A DNA stretch of 64,000 nt from Streptomyces brasiliensis (GTDB lineage: Bacteria; Actinomycetota; Actinomycetes; Streptomycetales; Streptomycetaceae), in contig NZ_BMQA01000009.1 in the NCBI RefSeq assembly GCF_014647875.1, positions 124,001-188,000 on the forward strand, in the 5' to 3' direction. A model generated the notes under the pieces. That model made no database searches, had not been told where the DNA came from, and worked only from the letters and a program-made list of their open reading frames with translations. Each line of letters starts with the position of its first letter. The stretch's first letter is position 1. Both the position numbers and the translations under genes were made by a program. This document shows, piece by piece, positions 27,086-34,959 of this stretch.

Positions 27086-27565
27086 TCATGTCCGTTTGAG
27101 CGTGCGCACCGGCTCTCCGGGCTTCCAGACCTGGACGACGAGATACGTCTCGTCCTCCACATAGGTCCGTACGACCTCCGTCAACTCGGTGCGGAAGAGG
27201 TGGAACGGCTCCGGCGGTTCCACCTCTTCCCTGTACGCCCCCTTCGCCGCCGTGTCGACGACCTCGACGGCGCGCCCGCCGACCCGTACGTCACCGCCGC
27301 CCATGCCGGTGTCCGGGCCCGGGTTCGCCTGGAGCGCGAAGCGCGGGTCCCGACGCAGGTCGAGGGCCTTGAACGAGTCCGGCATCATGCCGAGCCACAG
27401 CTCGCCGTGCAGAAAGCGGACCTCGAGGCCACAGGTGCGGGGCGAGCCGTCCTTGCGCACGGTCGCCAGGACGTGATGCCGGAACGCGCCGAACCGGTCT
27501 TCGGCCGTCTGCGCGAATTCGGGTGCGGAGGAGCGGAAATCCGCCCAGCGGGCTGTCTGGTTCAT
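27086..27565 (-). CDS. Pyridoxamine 5'-phosphate oxidase-like split-barrel protein
   Basis: 159 residues from ATG at 27565; ATG at 27595 is an alternative. The segment GAFRHHVLATVRKDGSPRTC, followed by GELWLGMMPDSFKALDLRRD and PRFALQANP, is typical of FMN/F420 split-barrel proteins. Such proteins bind flavin and reduce or sequester small molecules; the ligand cannot be told from sequence. The gene is convergent with guaA (9-nt gap) and divergent from the class II aldolase. A palindromic operator lies between the two starts and may control either. Confidence 0.75.
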   Translation of the reverse strand: MNQTARWADFRSSAPEFAQTAEDRFGAFRHHVLATVRKDGSPRTCGLEVRFLHGELWLGMMPDSFKALDLRRDPRFALQANPGPDTGMGGGDVRVGGRAVEVVDTAAKGAYREEVEPPEPFHLFRTELTEVVRTYVEDETYLVVQVWKPGEPVRTLKRT

Positions 27566-27631
27566 GCCGCCCAGTCTCCCGGTGAAACCCGACATCCCCT
27601 GTCCGGAATCGGCTCCCGGCCTCTTCTTTAC

Positions 27632-27647
27632 AGAACAGCTCTGTTCT
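27632..27647. promoter_or_regulatory. Palindromic operator AGAACAG-CT-CTGTTCT
   Basis: Seven-base arms with a 2-bp centre form a TetR-type operator shape, between the divergent split-barrel and aldolase genes: 66 bp from the former's start and 58 bp from the latter's. No TetR gene is adjacent, so the regulator would act from elsewhere. Confidence 0.55.
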
Positions 27648-27705
27648 CCTGCGCTGACCGACGGTAACTTCCGCCCCGTAAAGCAAACCCAGTGCAGGAG
27701 GACCT

Positions 27706-28500
27706 ATGCACGGGCCGACCCCGCCTCTGCCGCTGCCCACGGACCGGCTGCAGTTCGCGATGCCGCCGATGCACGACTCGCTCGAGGACGAACGCCGGCA
27801 CCGCAAGGAACGGCTCGCGGGTGCCCTGAGGATCTTCGGGCGGTCCGGCTTCGAGGACGGGGTGTCGGGGCACATCACCGCACGCGACCCCGAGTTCTCC
27901 GACTGCTTCTGGGTCAACCCCTTCGGGATGCCCTTCAAGCACGTCACGGTCAGCGATCTCGTGCTGGTCAACCGGGACGGTCAGGTCGTCCAGGGCCGCT
28001 ATCACATCAACCAGGCGGCGTTCACCGTGCACGCCCAGGTCCACGCCGCCCGCCCCGACGTCGTCGCCGTCGCCCACTGCCACTCCGTGCACGGCCGCGC
28101 CCTGTCCGCGCTCGGCGAGCTGCTCGACCCGATCAGCCAGGAGAGCTGCGCCTTCTACGAGGACCACGCCCTGTACGACGCCTACACCGGAGTCGCCGTG
28201 GACGCCGAGGAGGGCCGCCGGATCGCGGCCGCGCTCGGCAGCCGCAAGGCTCTCGTCATGCGCAACCACGGGCTGCTGACCGTCGGCGACTCGGTGGACG
28301 CGGCGGCCTGGTGGTTCCTGTCGATGGAGAAGTCCTGCCAGGTCCAGCAGGCGGCGAAGGCCGCGGGCCGCCCGATCCTCATCGACCACAAACTCGCGAC
28401 GGCCACCCGCGAACAGCTCGGCGGCGATCTCGTGGCCTGGATCAACTACCAGCCCCTGTGGCAGGACATCAGCCGCAGCGAGCCCGACCTGCTGAGCTAG
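27706..28500 (+). CDS. Class II aldolase/adducin family protein
   Basis: 264 residues from ATG at 27706, with AGGAGG 4 nt upstream. The family includes fuculose- and ribulose-phosphate aldolases and uncharacterised zinc enzymes. Visible hallmarks are VSGHITARDP, AAFTVHAQVHAARPDVVAVA, the zinc ligands in HCHSVHG, a second histidine in MRNHGLL, and the C-terminal helix after AAWWFLSMEKSCQ. The adducin-like bacterial members usually have about 250-270 residues, as here. The TAG stop lies within CTAG at the left edge of a palindromic repeat element. Substrate unknown. A palindromic operator precedes the gene. Confidence 0.82.
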   Translation: MHGPTPPLPLPTDRLQFAMPPMHDSLEDERRHRKERLAGALRIFGRSGFEDGVSGHITARDPEFSDCFWVNPFGMPFKHVTVSDLVLVNRDGQVVQGRYHINQAAFTVHAQVHAARPDVVAVAHCHSVHGRALSALGELLDPISQESCAFYEDHALYDAYTGVAVDAEEGRRIAAALGSRKALVMRNHGLLTVGDSVDAAAWWFLSMEKSCQVQQAAKAAGRPILIDHKLATATREQLGGDLVAWINYQPLWQDISRSEPDLLS

Positions 28501-28664
28501 TGCTGTGACCGGAAAGGTTCACCGGCTCGCGACGCCCGGCACGGCACCTCGCGGCGTTGTCGCCTCACCCGAGTACATCCAGTACGCGGGTGACGCTCCG
28601 CCTCGCGATGCACCGCACCGGACGCCGCGAGCTTCCCGGCAAACCTTCCCGCCCACAGCACCAG
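28497..28664. repeat. 168-bp palindromic MITE-like element
   Basis: From CTAG (28497-28500) to CCAG (28661-28664) the sequence is one long imperfect palindrome. The left arm begins CTAGTGCTGTGACCGG; the complement of the right end begins CTGGTGCTGTGGGCGG. Similarity continues inward for about 80 nt per arm, with few gaps, to a loop near 28580 (ATCCA). It has no coding capacity. CTAG-like ends suggest a target-site preference of an IS-type transposase supplying it in trans. I remember closely similar sequences between genes in other Streptomyces. It would also fold strongly as RNA and may end the aldolase transcript. Confidence 0.7.
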
Positions 28665-28898
28665 CACTCTGCCGCCCAGGTCCCGTCGCGCCGGATGATC
28701 TCGGCATACGGAAATTCTCGCAGCCGGGTCAACACGGCGGGTCGGGCTTCACCCGCGGTGACCGCACCTGCCGACGGGGCGCGACGTGGCGTAGGGCACA
28801 ATTCGCTGTCATCACTGGGGAGTTGTGCGGCGACTCGGCGGGCCTCGGACGGGGCCGCCGGCGGGCGCCGCGGTACGTCGGGAAGGCGGGCATCGGGC
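28665..28898. other. Gap between repeat element and membrane-protein gene
   Basis: A minus-strand frame around 28670-28770 (PAVLTRLREFPYAEIIRRDG) reads somewhat like protein and runs into the repeat, so it might be the broken end of an old gene. I could not identify it. Otherwise no gene is visible; the promoter of the following gene should lie here. Confidence 0.3.
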
Positions 28899-30176
28899 GT
28901 GGCGGTGCAGGAGGCTAGGCAGGGCGCGGAGAGCGCCGCCCACGGGGGCGGCTGCACCTGCGGGGACTGCCCGCACGGGGCGCGCGAGGGACACCGGCGG
29001 GCGGTGGCCGAATTCCTGCTCAAACGAGACGAGTTCGCCGCCGGACAGGGGCTGCCGGCGGCGGTGTCCCACTCGGCCTCCGCCTCCCGCCAGTGGGTCT
29101 CCGAGGAGTTGACGCAGTCCGCCGAGGTCGTCGCCGAGCGCGGCCGTGCGGAGGGTGAGGCGTGGCTGGCCCGTCTGTGGCTGCGCACGCTCTACGCCCT
29201 GTGGTCGGCCGTCGTCGTGCTGCTGCTGGTGCAGGCGCTGACGGCGATCGGCGCGGGCTGGACGAGCGCGCGCACCGCCGGACTGCTCGCCGCGCTGGTG
29301 ACGGCCGGCGCGCTGACCGCCGCTTCCTGGTTCCACCGGGCGCGCGGCGGGGCGCTGGCCCCGGTCATCGGCGAGGACAACCGCATGTCGACGTCCCGGA
29401 CCGTCGCGGCGGCCTGGGTGCTGTTCGTGGCGTACGCGGTCCTGGTCCTGGCGGGCCGCCTCGCCGCCGCCTCCGACCCCGCCGAACGCGACGCGCTGAT
29501 CTCCGGGCTCGACCTCGCACGCGGGGCGGGTGTGGTGACCGTCCTCGCCGTGGTCTGCGGGATCGCCGTGCTGGTCCGCCGGGTGGTGGGCCTGCGCATC
29601 CTCGCGCAGCGGCTGCAGAAGGTACGGGCCCACCGGCCGCGCGCCGCCGACCTGCTGACCGACGACTCCGGCCGGGGCACCTTCGCCGACATCCAGTACG
29701 TCGTGATCGGCGCCGTCGCCCTGGTCTTCGCCGCCGTCCGCCTGGCCCGCCGCCCCGACCAACTCCCGGATCTGCCCTGGGGGCTCGCCGTGCTCGTCCT
29801 CATCTCTGCCGCGACCTACCTGGCCGGCAAGTACGCGGAGGGCGGGCGCCCCGTCATCCTCTCCGTGGTCCGCGCCCGCGAGGCCGGCGACCTGGACGGG
29901 CCGATCCGCACCGGCGACGACATCGAGATCCGCGGCACCGGCTTCGTCCCGCCCGGCGCCGATACCGCCGACCGCCTCTCCCGCATGGTCGTCCGCATCG
30001 GCCCGGTCAATGTCCACGTCCCCCTGATCCCCGTCACCGGCGGATTCAACAACCCCACGGACACGATGCTCAAGGTCCCCGTGCCCGCCGATGTCGAGCC
30101 GGGCCTGGTGGAGGTCCAGGTGGTCACAGCAGGGGGCGTGGCCACGAACCGCTGCGAGGTGGAGATCACGGACTGA
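28899..30176 (+). CDS. Membrane protein with Cys-rich N-terminus and C-terminal IPT/TIG-like domain
   Basis: 425 residues from GTG at 28899, the most downstream start before the Cys motif (GGAAGG about 10 nt upstream). The N-terminus carries CTCGDCPHG, a compact Cys/His cluster that could bind metal. Helical sequence and six or so membrane segments follow (for example LYALWSAVVVLLLVQALTAI, VTVLAVVCGIAVLV and IQYVVIGAVALVF). The last 110 residues form a beta-rich region (GDDIEIRGTGFVPPGAD to TAGGVATNRCEVEITD) that resembles IPT/TIG folds. With an even number of helices the TIG-like domain would be on the same side as the Cys cluster. Function unknown. Confidence 0.65.
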   Translation: MAVQEARQGAESAAHGGGCTCGDCPHGAREGHRRAVAEFLLKRDEFAAGQGLPAAVSHSASASRQWVSEELTQSAEVVAERGRAEGEAWLARLWLRTLYALWSAVVVLLLVQALTAIGAGWTSARTAGLLAALVTAGALTAASWFHRARGGALAPVIGEDNRMSTSRTVAAAWVLFVAYAVLVLAGRLAAASDPAERDALISGLDLARGAGVVTVLAVVCGIAVLVRRVVGLRILAQRLQKVRAHRPRAADLLTDDSGRGTFADIQYVVIGAVALVFAAVRLARRPDQLPDLPWGLAVLVLISAATYLAGKYAEGGRPVILSVVRAREAGDLDGPIRTGDDIEIRGTGFVPPGADTADRLSRMVVRIGPVNVHVPLIPVTGGFNNPTDTMLKVPVPADVEPGLVEVQVVTAGGVATNRCEVEITD

Positions 30177-30368
30177 GCCGACGATGAGCGACGGCGTCCT
30201 GATCCAGGATCACCCGGACGGCCTCCCCGGCCTCACCGTGGCCCTTCTTCTGGCGCACATCTGATCGGGCGGATTCGGAAAAACGTCCCGGAGAAGGTGA
30301 GCGCGAGCCGGTTGTCGTACGTATGGTCTGTCGAGGGGTCTTACCGCGGCGAGAGGTGGCTGGGAGCG

Positions 30369-30899
30369 ATGACTCACGGGATTCGTACGGATACGCACAC
30401 TCCTTATCTCGACAGTGGCCGCGACTGGCGGGAGACCGCCACCCGCTATGCCTTTCTCCCTCTGCGCATCTTTCTCGGCGTCACCTTCGTCTACGCCGGC
30501 CTGGACAAGCTGACCGACAGCGCCTTCATGAAGTCGGGCGGGGCCGGGTCGATCGGTGACATGATGCGCGGCGTCCGCGACTCCGCAGCGATCCCGGCCC
30601 TCGTCGACATGGCCCTGAAGAACCCCGTCGGCTTCGGCTACGCCATCGCCTTCGGTGAACTCGCCGTCGGCATCGGCACCCTGATCGGCCTGCTCGGCCG
30701 CCTCGCCGCACTCGGCGGCGCGCTGATCTCCCTCAGCCTGTGGCTGACGATGAGCTGGGCCGCCGACCCCTACTACTACGGCAACGACCTCGCCTACCTG
30801 ATGGCCTGGCTGCCCCTCGTCCTGGCAGGTGCCCCCTACCTCTCCCTGGACGCCGCCATCCGGTCGAGGCGACGGCAACGGTCGGGAGGGTTCCGGTAG
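30369..30899 (+). CDS. DoxX family membrane protein
   Basis: 176 residues from ATG at 30369 (MTHGIRTDTHTPYLDSGRDW). Four membrane helices are visible, starting with FLPLRIFLGVTFVYAGLDKL, the DoxX signature with its R-x-x-L-G-x-x-F pattern. GFGYAIAFGELAVGIGTLIG and ALGGALISLSLWLTMSW follow. DoxX proteins are small redox- or stress-associated membrane proteins; in mycobacteria one partners with superoxide dismutase and thiosulfate sulfurtransferase. None of those partners is nearby here. The gene ends convergent with the small membrane protein at 30.9 kb. Confidence 0.8.
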   Translation: MTHGIRTDTHTPYLDSGRDWRETATRYAFLPLRIFLGVTFVYAGLDKLTDSAFMKSGGAGSIGDMMRGVRDSAAIPALVDMALKNPVGFGYAIAFGELAVGIGTLIGLLGRLAALGGALISLSLWLTMSWAADPYYYGNDLAYLMAWLPLVLAGAPYLSLDAAIRSRRRQRSGGFR

Positions 30900-30925
30900 C
30901 TCCTGCCGTCCTGCCGGGGTCGGGA

Positions 30926-31171
30926 TCAGTTCCGTACCTCGGTCCCCGTGGGCCCGGCCGTGTTCGTACGGCCGGGCCCACGCCGTCTGCGGACGGTCCG
31001 CGTCAGCACGGCCGTCGCCCCCGCGAGGCACAGGCCGCCCACGACGAGCGGCACGACCGCGAACCAGGGTGTCTCCCACAGCCCGGCCGCGTCACCGGCG
31101 AACACCGCGCCCGTGGCCGTGAGGAAGAGTCCGGCGACCAGCCTCCCCGGCTGGAACTCATGACGCAGCAC
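30926..31171 (-). CDS. Small two-helix membrane protein coupled to the LiaF-like gene
   Basis: 81 residues from GTG at 31171, overlapping the end of the LiaF/PspC-like gene by 14 nt, so translation is probably coupled. Two hydrophobic segments (LVAGLFLTATGAVFAGDAAG and WFAVVPLVVGGLCLAGATAV) are followed by a basic tail (RTVRRRRGPGR). No motif is recognised. The overlap suggests it works with the envelope-stress membrane protein upstream. Confidence 0.65.
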   Translation of the reverse strand: MLRHEFQPGRLVAGLFLTATGAVFAGDAAGLWETPWFAVVPLVVGGLCLAGATAVLTRTVRRRRGPGRTNTAGPTGTEVRN

Positions 31172-32585
31172 GGCTCACCTCCGCCTGTCCCACCCCGACC
31201 GAGACGTTGATGTCGAACGTGCCGCCCTGCTTGCCGCCTGCCGCCGGAGTCAGCGTCACGTCCTTGTGCTTGCCCGGCTCCACGTCCACGTCCTTCTTGT
31301 CGTCCCCCGGCAACTGGATGTCGCCCACCCCCACGTCGATGCTCAGCCGCACCGTCGCGTCCGCGGGCACGAGCAGCTTCAACTGGCCCGCCCCCACCTG
31401 GGCGCTCGTCGCCAGCGTCTGCCCCTTGGCGAGGCGCACCCCGCTCAGGTCGAGGGTGCCGACGCCGGTACCGAGGTCGTACTTCGGCCGTACGTCCGCC
31501 ACCGCCGCCGGCTGCCACGACGTGTGCCTCCAGTGCGTGGTGATGTCCTTCGGCAGGGCCGCCGAGCCCGCGAGCAGCGCCGCCGTGACGACCGCCAGGA
31601 ACACCGACCCGGCACCCGTACGCCCCAGGACCGCACTGACCGCGACGCCGAGACCGAAGACCACGAGGGCGCAGGCGAGACCGGCCTGCACGCTGGTGCC
31701 CAGCGGGTGCCCGTCCCAGGTGAGGCCGGTGCCCAGGCCGCCGGCCAGCAGGGCGAGCAGGAACACCCAGCCGCCGACCCAGCGCGGGCCACGCGGTCTC
31801 GGGGGCGTGGCATAGAAGGCGCGTATGTTCTCGCGGGCGCTCGTGGTGCGGCCGAGGCTGATGTTGACGGCAGCCGAGATGTCCCGGTCGCGGGAGTCGC
31901 CGGGTCCCCACAGATAGCCGGTACCGCCGACGTGCGTGCCGTCCTTGATGATGGGGTCGCGCCACCAGGAGGGATAGGCGGTGGGCGCCGGCGGTGCCTG
32001 GGCCTCCGGGGGAGCGTCCGCGACGGCCTGCGCCGCCAGCGGATCGGGGTCGGGGGCGCCGCGCCGCTGTGACCAGTAACCGGCGCCCGCGAGCAGGAGG
32101 GAGAGGACGACGGCGAACGTCAGCACCCCGCCGTTCCTCAGCATCGTCAGGAACACCCCGCAGCCGACCAGGGCGAACAGCACGGCCGCGAGCGCCTGTC
32201 CGTCGACCCGTCCGGTCAGCAGCTTGCGGACCTCGTTCTCCTCCTCGTCGTCGTACGGCACGAAGAGCCAGGCGAATCCGTAGAAGATGAGGCCGATCCC
32301 GCCCGTCGCGGCGAGCACCGCGAGGGTGATGCGGAAGATCACGGGATCCATGTCGGTGTGCCGGCCGAGCCCGGAGCACACGCCCGCCACCATCTTGTGG
32401 CGGCGGTCGCGCCGGAACCTGCGCGGGGACTCGACGACCGCGCCCTCACCGGCGGCCGTCCCCTCCCCGGCGGGCCCCGCCGCGGGGCCCGCGGCGGGCG
32501 CGGCATCCGCCGGCCCGGCGCCCGGTGCGGGGCGCGGGCCGGTGCCGGGTCCCGGACCCGTCGCGGCGTGCTCGTGATCTGTCAT
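31158..32585 (-). CDS. PspC-domain, LiaF-like envelope-stress membrane protein
   Basis: 475 residues from ATG at 32585. A Pro/Ala/Gly-rich N-terminus (about 50 residues) precedes a PspC domain (RRFRRDRRHKMVAGVCSGLG and IFRITLAVLAATGGIGLIFY). Several membrane helices follow. The C-terminal 150 residues are beta-rich (DLGTGVGTLDLSGVRLAKGQ, then DIQLPGDDKKDVDV), matching the LiaF/DUF2154-type domain that restrains the LiaS sensor in Firmicutes. It is transcribed divergently from a PspC histidine kinase and its response regulator. A role as regulator of that kinase under wall stress is the natural inference. Two 17-bp direct repeats lie in the shared promoter region. Confidence 0.75.
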   Translation of the reverse strand: MTDHEHAATGPGPGTGPRPAPGAGPADAAPAAGPAAGPAGEGTAAGEGAVVESPRRFRRDRRHKMVAGVCSGLGRHTDMDPVIFRITLAVLAATGGIGLIFYGFAWLFVPYDDEEENEVRKLLTGRVDGQALAAVLFALVGCGVFLTMLRNGGVLTFAVVLSLLLAGAGYWSQRRGAPDPDPLAAQAVADAPPEAQAPPAPTAYPSWWRDPIIKDGTHVGGTGYLWGPGDSRDRDISAAVNISLGRTTSARENIRAFYATPPRPRGPRWVGGWVFLLALLAGGLGTGLTWDGHPLGTSVQAGLACALVVFGLGVAVSAVLGRTGAGSVFLAVVTAALLAGSAALPKDITTHWRHTSWQPAAVADVRPKYDLGTGVGTLDLSGVRLAKGQTLATSAQVGAGQLKLLVPADATVRLSIDVGVGDIQLPGDDKKDVDVEPGKHKDVTLTPAAGGKQGGTFDINVSVGVGQAEVSRAAS

Positions 32586-32693
32586 GCGTCCATGGTGACG
32601 GCCGTGCCGCCGCCGCGGCAGTCGGGATGACCCTGGCGGAACCCTGATATCGGCCCTGAGACGCGGCAGGGAGGCATTCGAAGGGCCTTTCCC

Positions 32694-32732
32694 CGACCGC
32701 CCGGTCCCCTCCTCCCGACTGCCCGGTCCCCT
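32694..32732. promoter_or_regulatory. Direct repeats, possible response-regulator site
   Basis: CGACCGCCCGGTCCCCT (32694-32710) recurs with one change (32716-32732), 22 bp apart, i.e. two helical turns. The first copy holds the palindrome GACCG-CC-CGGTC. They lie between the divergent LiaF-like and histidine kinase genes, the expected place for autoregulation by the adjacent LuxR-type regulator. Confidence 0.45.
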
Positions 32733-32850
32733 TTTTCCCGAAGCTCGAGACCCCCGTCCTCGAAGCCCAAGGCCACTTTCCCGAAGATCAGGGGAGTCTA
32801 GGGGGCCGACCCTGATGCTCCGCACCTGCGGCCGTGTGACCATCGTTGGC

Positions 32851-34143
32851 ATGCCGGAAGCCGCAGCAGCGCCACTCGACGACCCGCGGCCGCCGCGCAA
32901 GCTCTACCGAAGCAGCGACGGCCGCTGGCTCGGCGGAGTGGCGCGGGGCCTCGCCGGGCACCTCGGGCTGCCCGTGGTCTGGGTGCGGCTCGTCTTCGTC
33001 GGCCTGTTCATGGCCGACGGCCTCGGCGCGCTGCTGTACGCCGCGTTCTGGTTCTTCGTACCCCTCGGCGTCGGCGGTGTCGGCGACCAGCGTTCGCCGT
33101 CCCTGGTCGGCACGGAGACCTCACCGGACGGCCGTCGCAGACTCGTCACCCGCAAGCCCGACAAGGGCCAGATCGTCGCGCTGCTCCTCATGGTCGTCGT
33201 GTCCATGGTCTTCGTGGGCAGCGTCAAGCTGGGCACCGGCGCCAAGGCGTATCTCCTCCCCGCCGTCCTGGTCGCCGCCGGCGTCGCCCTCGTCTGGCGC
33301 CAGGCGGACAACGCCCGCCGGGCCCGCTGGGTCGAGGTCGGCCGCCGCCGCCGTACGCTCACGCTGCTGCGCGCGGGCGCCGGTGTGCTGCTCGTCACCG
33401 CCGGTGTCACCGGCATCTTCGTCCTGCAGGGCTCGGCCGCCCACCTCGGCTCGGTCCTCCAGGCCGCCCTCGCGGTCCTCGTCGGTATAACGCTGCTCGC
33501 CGGGCCGTACCTCGTGCGGATGACCCAGGACCTGTCCGAGGAGCGCCTGATGCGCATCCGTGCCCAGGAGCGCGCCGAGGTCGCAGCACACGTCCACGAC
33601 TCCGTGCTGCACACCCTGACCCTGATCCAGCGCAACGCGGAGAACGCGAACGAGGTCCGCCGCCTCGCCCGAGCCCAGGAGCGCGACCTGCGCACCTGGC
33701 TCTACAACCCCGAGGGCACCGGCAAGGACGAGGCGGACGAGCCGGCCACCCTCGCCGAGGCGGTGCGGCGCAACGCGGCCGAGGTGGAGGACAAGCACGG
33801 CGTCCCGATCGAGGTCGTCGTGGTCGGCGACTGCCCGCTCGACGAGAAGACGGGCGCTCAGATGCAGGCCGCGCGTGAGGCAATGGTGAACGCCGCCAAG
33901 TACGGTGGCGAGGGCGGCGCCGTGCAGGTCTACGCCGAAGTCGAGGGCAGGACCGTCTTCGTGTCGATCCGCGACCGGGGTCCGGGCTTCGACCTCGACT
34001 CGATACCCGCCGACCGCATGGGCGTCAGAGAATCGATCATCGGCCGCATGGAGCGCAACGGCGGCACGGCGCGGCTGCGGCCGGTGCCGGACGGCGGTAC
34101 GGAGGTCGAGCTGGAGATGGAGAGGGCAGAGGAGACGTCATGA
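32851..34143 (+). CDS. PspC-domain sensor histidine kinase (LiaS-like)
   Basis: 430 residues from ATG at 32851; in-frame starts at 32815 and 32836 are possible. A PspC domain opens the protein (YRSSDGRWLGGVARGLAGHL, then LLYAAFWFFVPLGVG). Four more hydrophobic segments (about 108-220) follow, with almost no extracytoplasmic loop, as in intramembrane-sensing kinases. The dimerisation/phosphoacceptor segment AHVHDSVLHTLTLIQRNAE places the phosphorylated histidine at 249. The ATPase domain shows AREAMVNAAKYG (N box) and DRGPGFDLD (G box). It overlaps the response-regulator gene by 4 nt (ATGA). The LiaF-like protein is encoded divergently. Confidence 0.85.
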   Translation: MPEAAAAPLDDPRPPRKLYRSSDGRWLGGVARGLAGHLGLPVVWVRLVFVGLFMADGLGALLYAAFWFFVPLGVGGVGDQRSPSLVGTETSPDGRRRLVTRKPDKGQIVALLLMVVVSMVFVGSVKLGTGAKAYLLPAVLVAAGVALVWRQADNARRARWVEVGRRRRTLTLLRAGAGVLLVTAGVTGIFVLQGSAAHLGSVLQAALAVLVGITLLAGPYLVRMTQDLSEERLMRIRAQERAEVAAHVHDSVLHTLTLIQRNAENANEVRRLARAQERDLRTWLYNPEGTGKDEADEPATLAEAVRRNAAEVEDKHGVPIEVVVVGDCPLDEKTGAQMQAAREAMVNAAKYGGEGGAVQVYAEVEGRTVFVSIRDRGPGFDLDSIPADRMGVRESIIGRMERNGGTARLRPVPDGGTEVELEMERAEETS

Positions 34144-34880
34144 GCGACGCGACCGAGGCGAACGGCACGACGGGTGCCGCGGAGGCGGCCGGACCCGCCC
34201 GGCCCGGCGGCGCGGGGGAGCGCCGCGTGCGCGTCGTCCTCGTCGACGACCACCGCATGTTCCGTACGGGCGTCCAGGCCGAGATCGGCCAGACCGAGCA
34301 GACCGGCGTCGAGGTCGTCGGCGAGGCCGCCGATGTCGACCAGGCGGTGACGGTCATCACCGCGACCCGCCCCGAGGTGGTCCTCCTCGACGTCCACCTG
34401 CCGGGCGGCGGCGGCGTCGAAGTGCTGCGCCGCTGCGCCCCGTTGATGGCCGACAGCGAGCAGCCCGTCCGCTTTCTCGCGCTGTCCGTCTCGGACGCCG
34501 CGGAGGACGTGATCGGCGTGATCCGCGGCGGCGCCCGTGGCTACGTCACCAAGACGATCACCGGTACCGACCTGGTCGACTCGATCTTCCGAGTCCAGGA
34601 GGGCGACGCCGTGTTCTCGCCGCGGCTGGCCGGCTTCGTCCTCGACGCGTTCGCCTCCACCGATGCCCCGCCGGTCGACGAGGACCTCGACCGCCTCACC
34701 CAGCGCGAACGCGAGGTGCTCCGCCTCATCGCCCGGGGGTACGCGTACAAGGAGATCGCCAAGCAGCTCTTCATCTCCGTGAAGACGGTCGAGTCGCATG
34801 TCTCGGCGGTACTGCGCAAGCTCCAGCTGTCCAACCGCCACGAGCTGACCCGCTGGGCGACGGCACGACGGCTGGTGTGA
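34140..34880 (+). CDS. LuxR/NarL-type response regulator
   Basis: 246 residues from ATG at 34140. The receiver domain has VRVVLVDDHRMFRTG with the acidic pair at 36-37, phosphoacceptor Asp84 in VVLLDVHLPGGG, Ser in LALSVSD and Lys in YVTKTI. The output domain is a LuxR helix-turn-helix: LTQREREVLRLIARGYAYKE then SVKTVESHVSAVLRKL. About 25 residues of Ala/Gly-rich sequence precede the receiver. The gene is translationally coupled to the PspC histidine kinase, which should phosphorylate it. Likely targets include the divergent LiaF-like operon via the direct repeats at 32.7 kb. Confidence 0.9.
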   Translation: MSDATEANGTTGAAEAAGPARPGGAGERRVRVVLVDDHRMFRTGVQAEIGQTEQTGVEVVGEAADVDQAVTVITATRPEVVLLDVHLPGGGGVEVLRRCAPLMADSEQPVRFLALSVSDAAEDVIGVIRGGARGYVTKTITGTDLVDSIFRVQEGDAVFSPRLAGFVLDAFASTDAPPVDEDLDRLTQREREVLRLIARGYAYKEIAKQLFISVKTVESHVSAVLRKLQLSNRHELTRWATARRLV

Positions 34881-34959
34881 GCATCCGGTGACGCGGTGGT
34901 TCGAGTCCGGCCACAGCGGCGCTGAGGGCGGCAACTGCCTCGAGGTCGGCGGACACCGC

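Noticed and set aside
30184..30264. Short frames on both strands between the TIG-like and DoxX genes, one reading like a protein tail on the minus strand.
   Set aside because: Too short, no family recognised and no upstream continuation.
34889..34918. GGTTCGAGTCCGG after the response regulator resembles a tRNA T-arm.
   Set aside because: The flanking bases do not pair into a T-stem and no acceptor or anticodon arm lies upstream.
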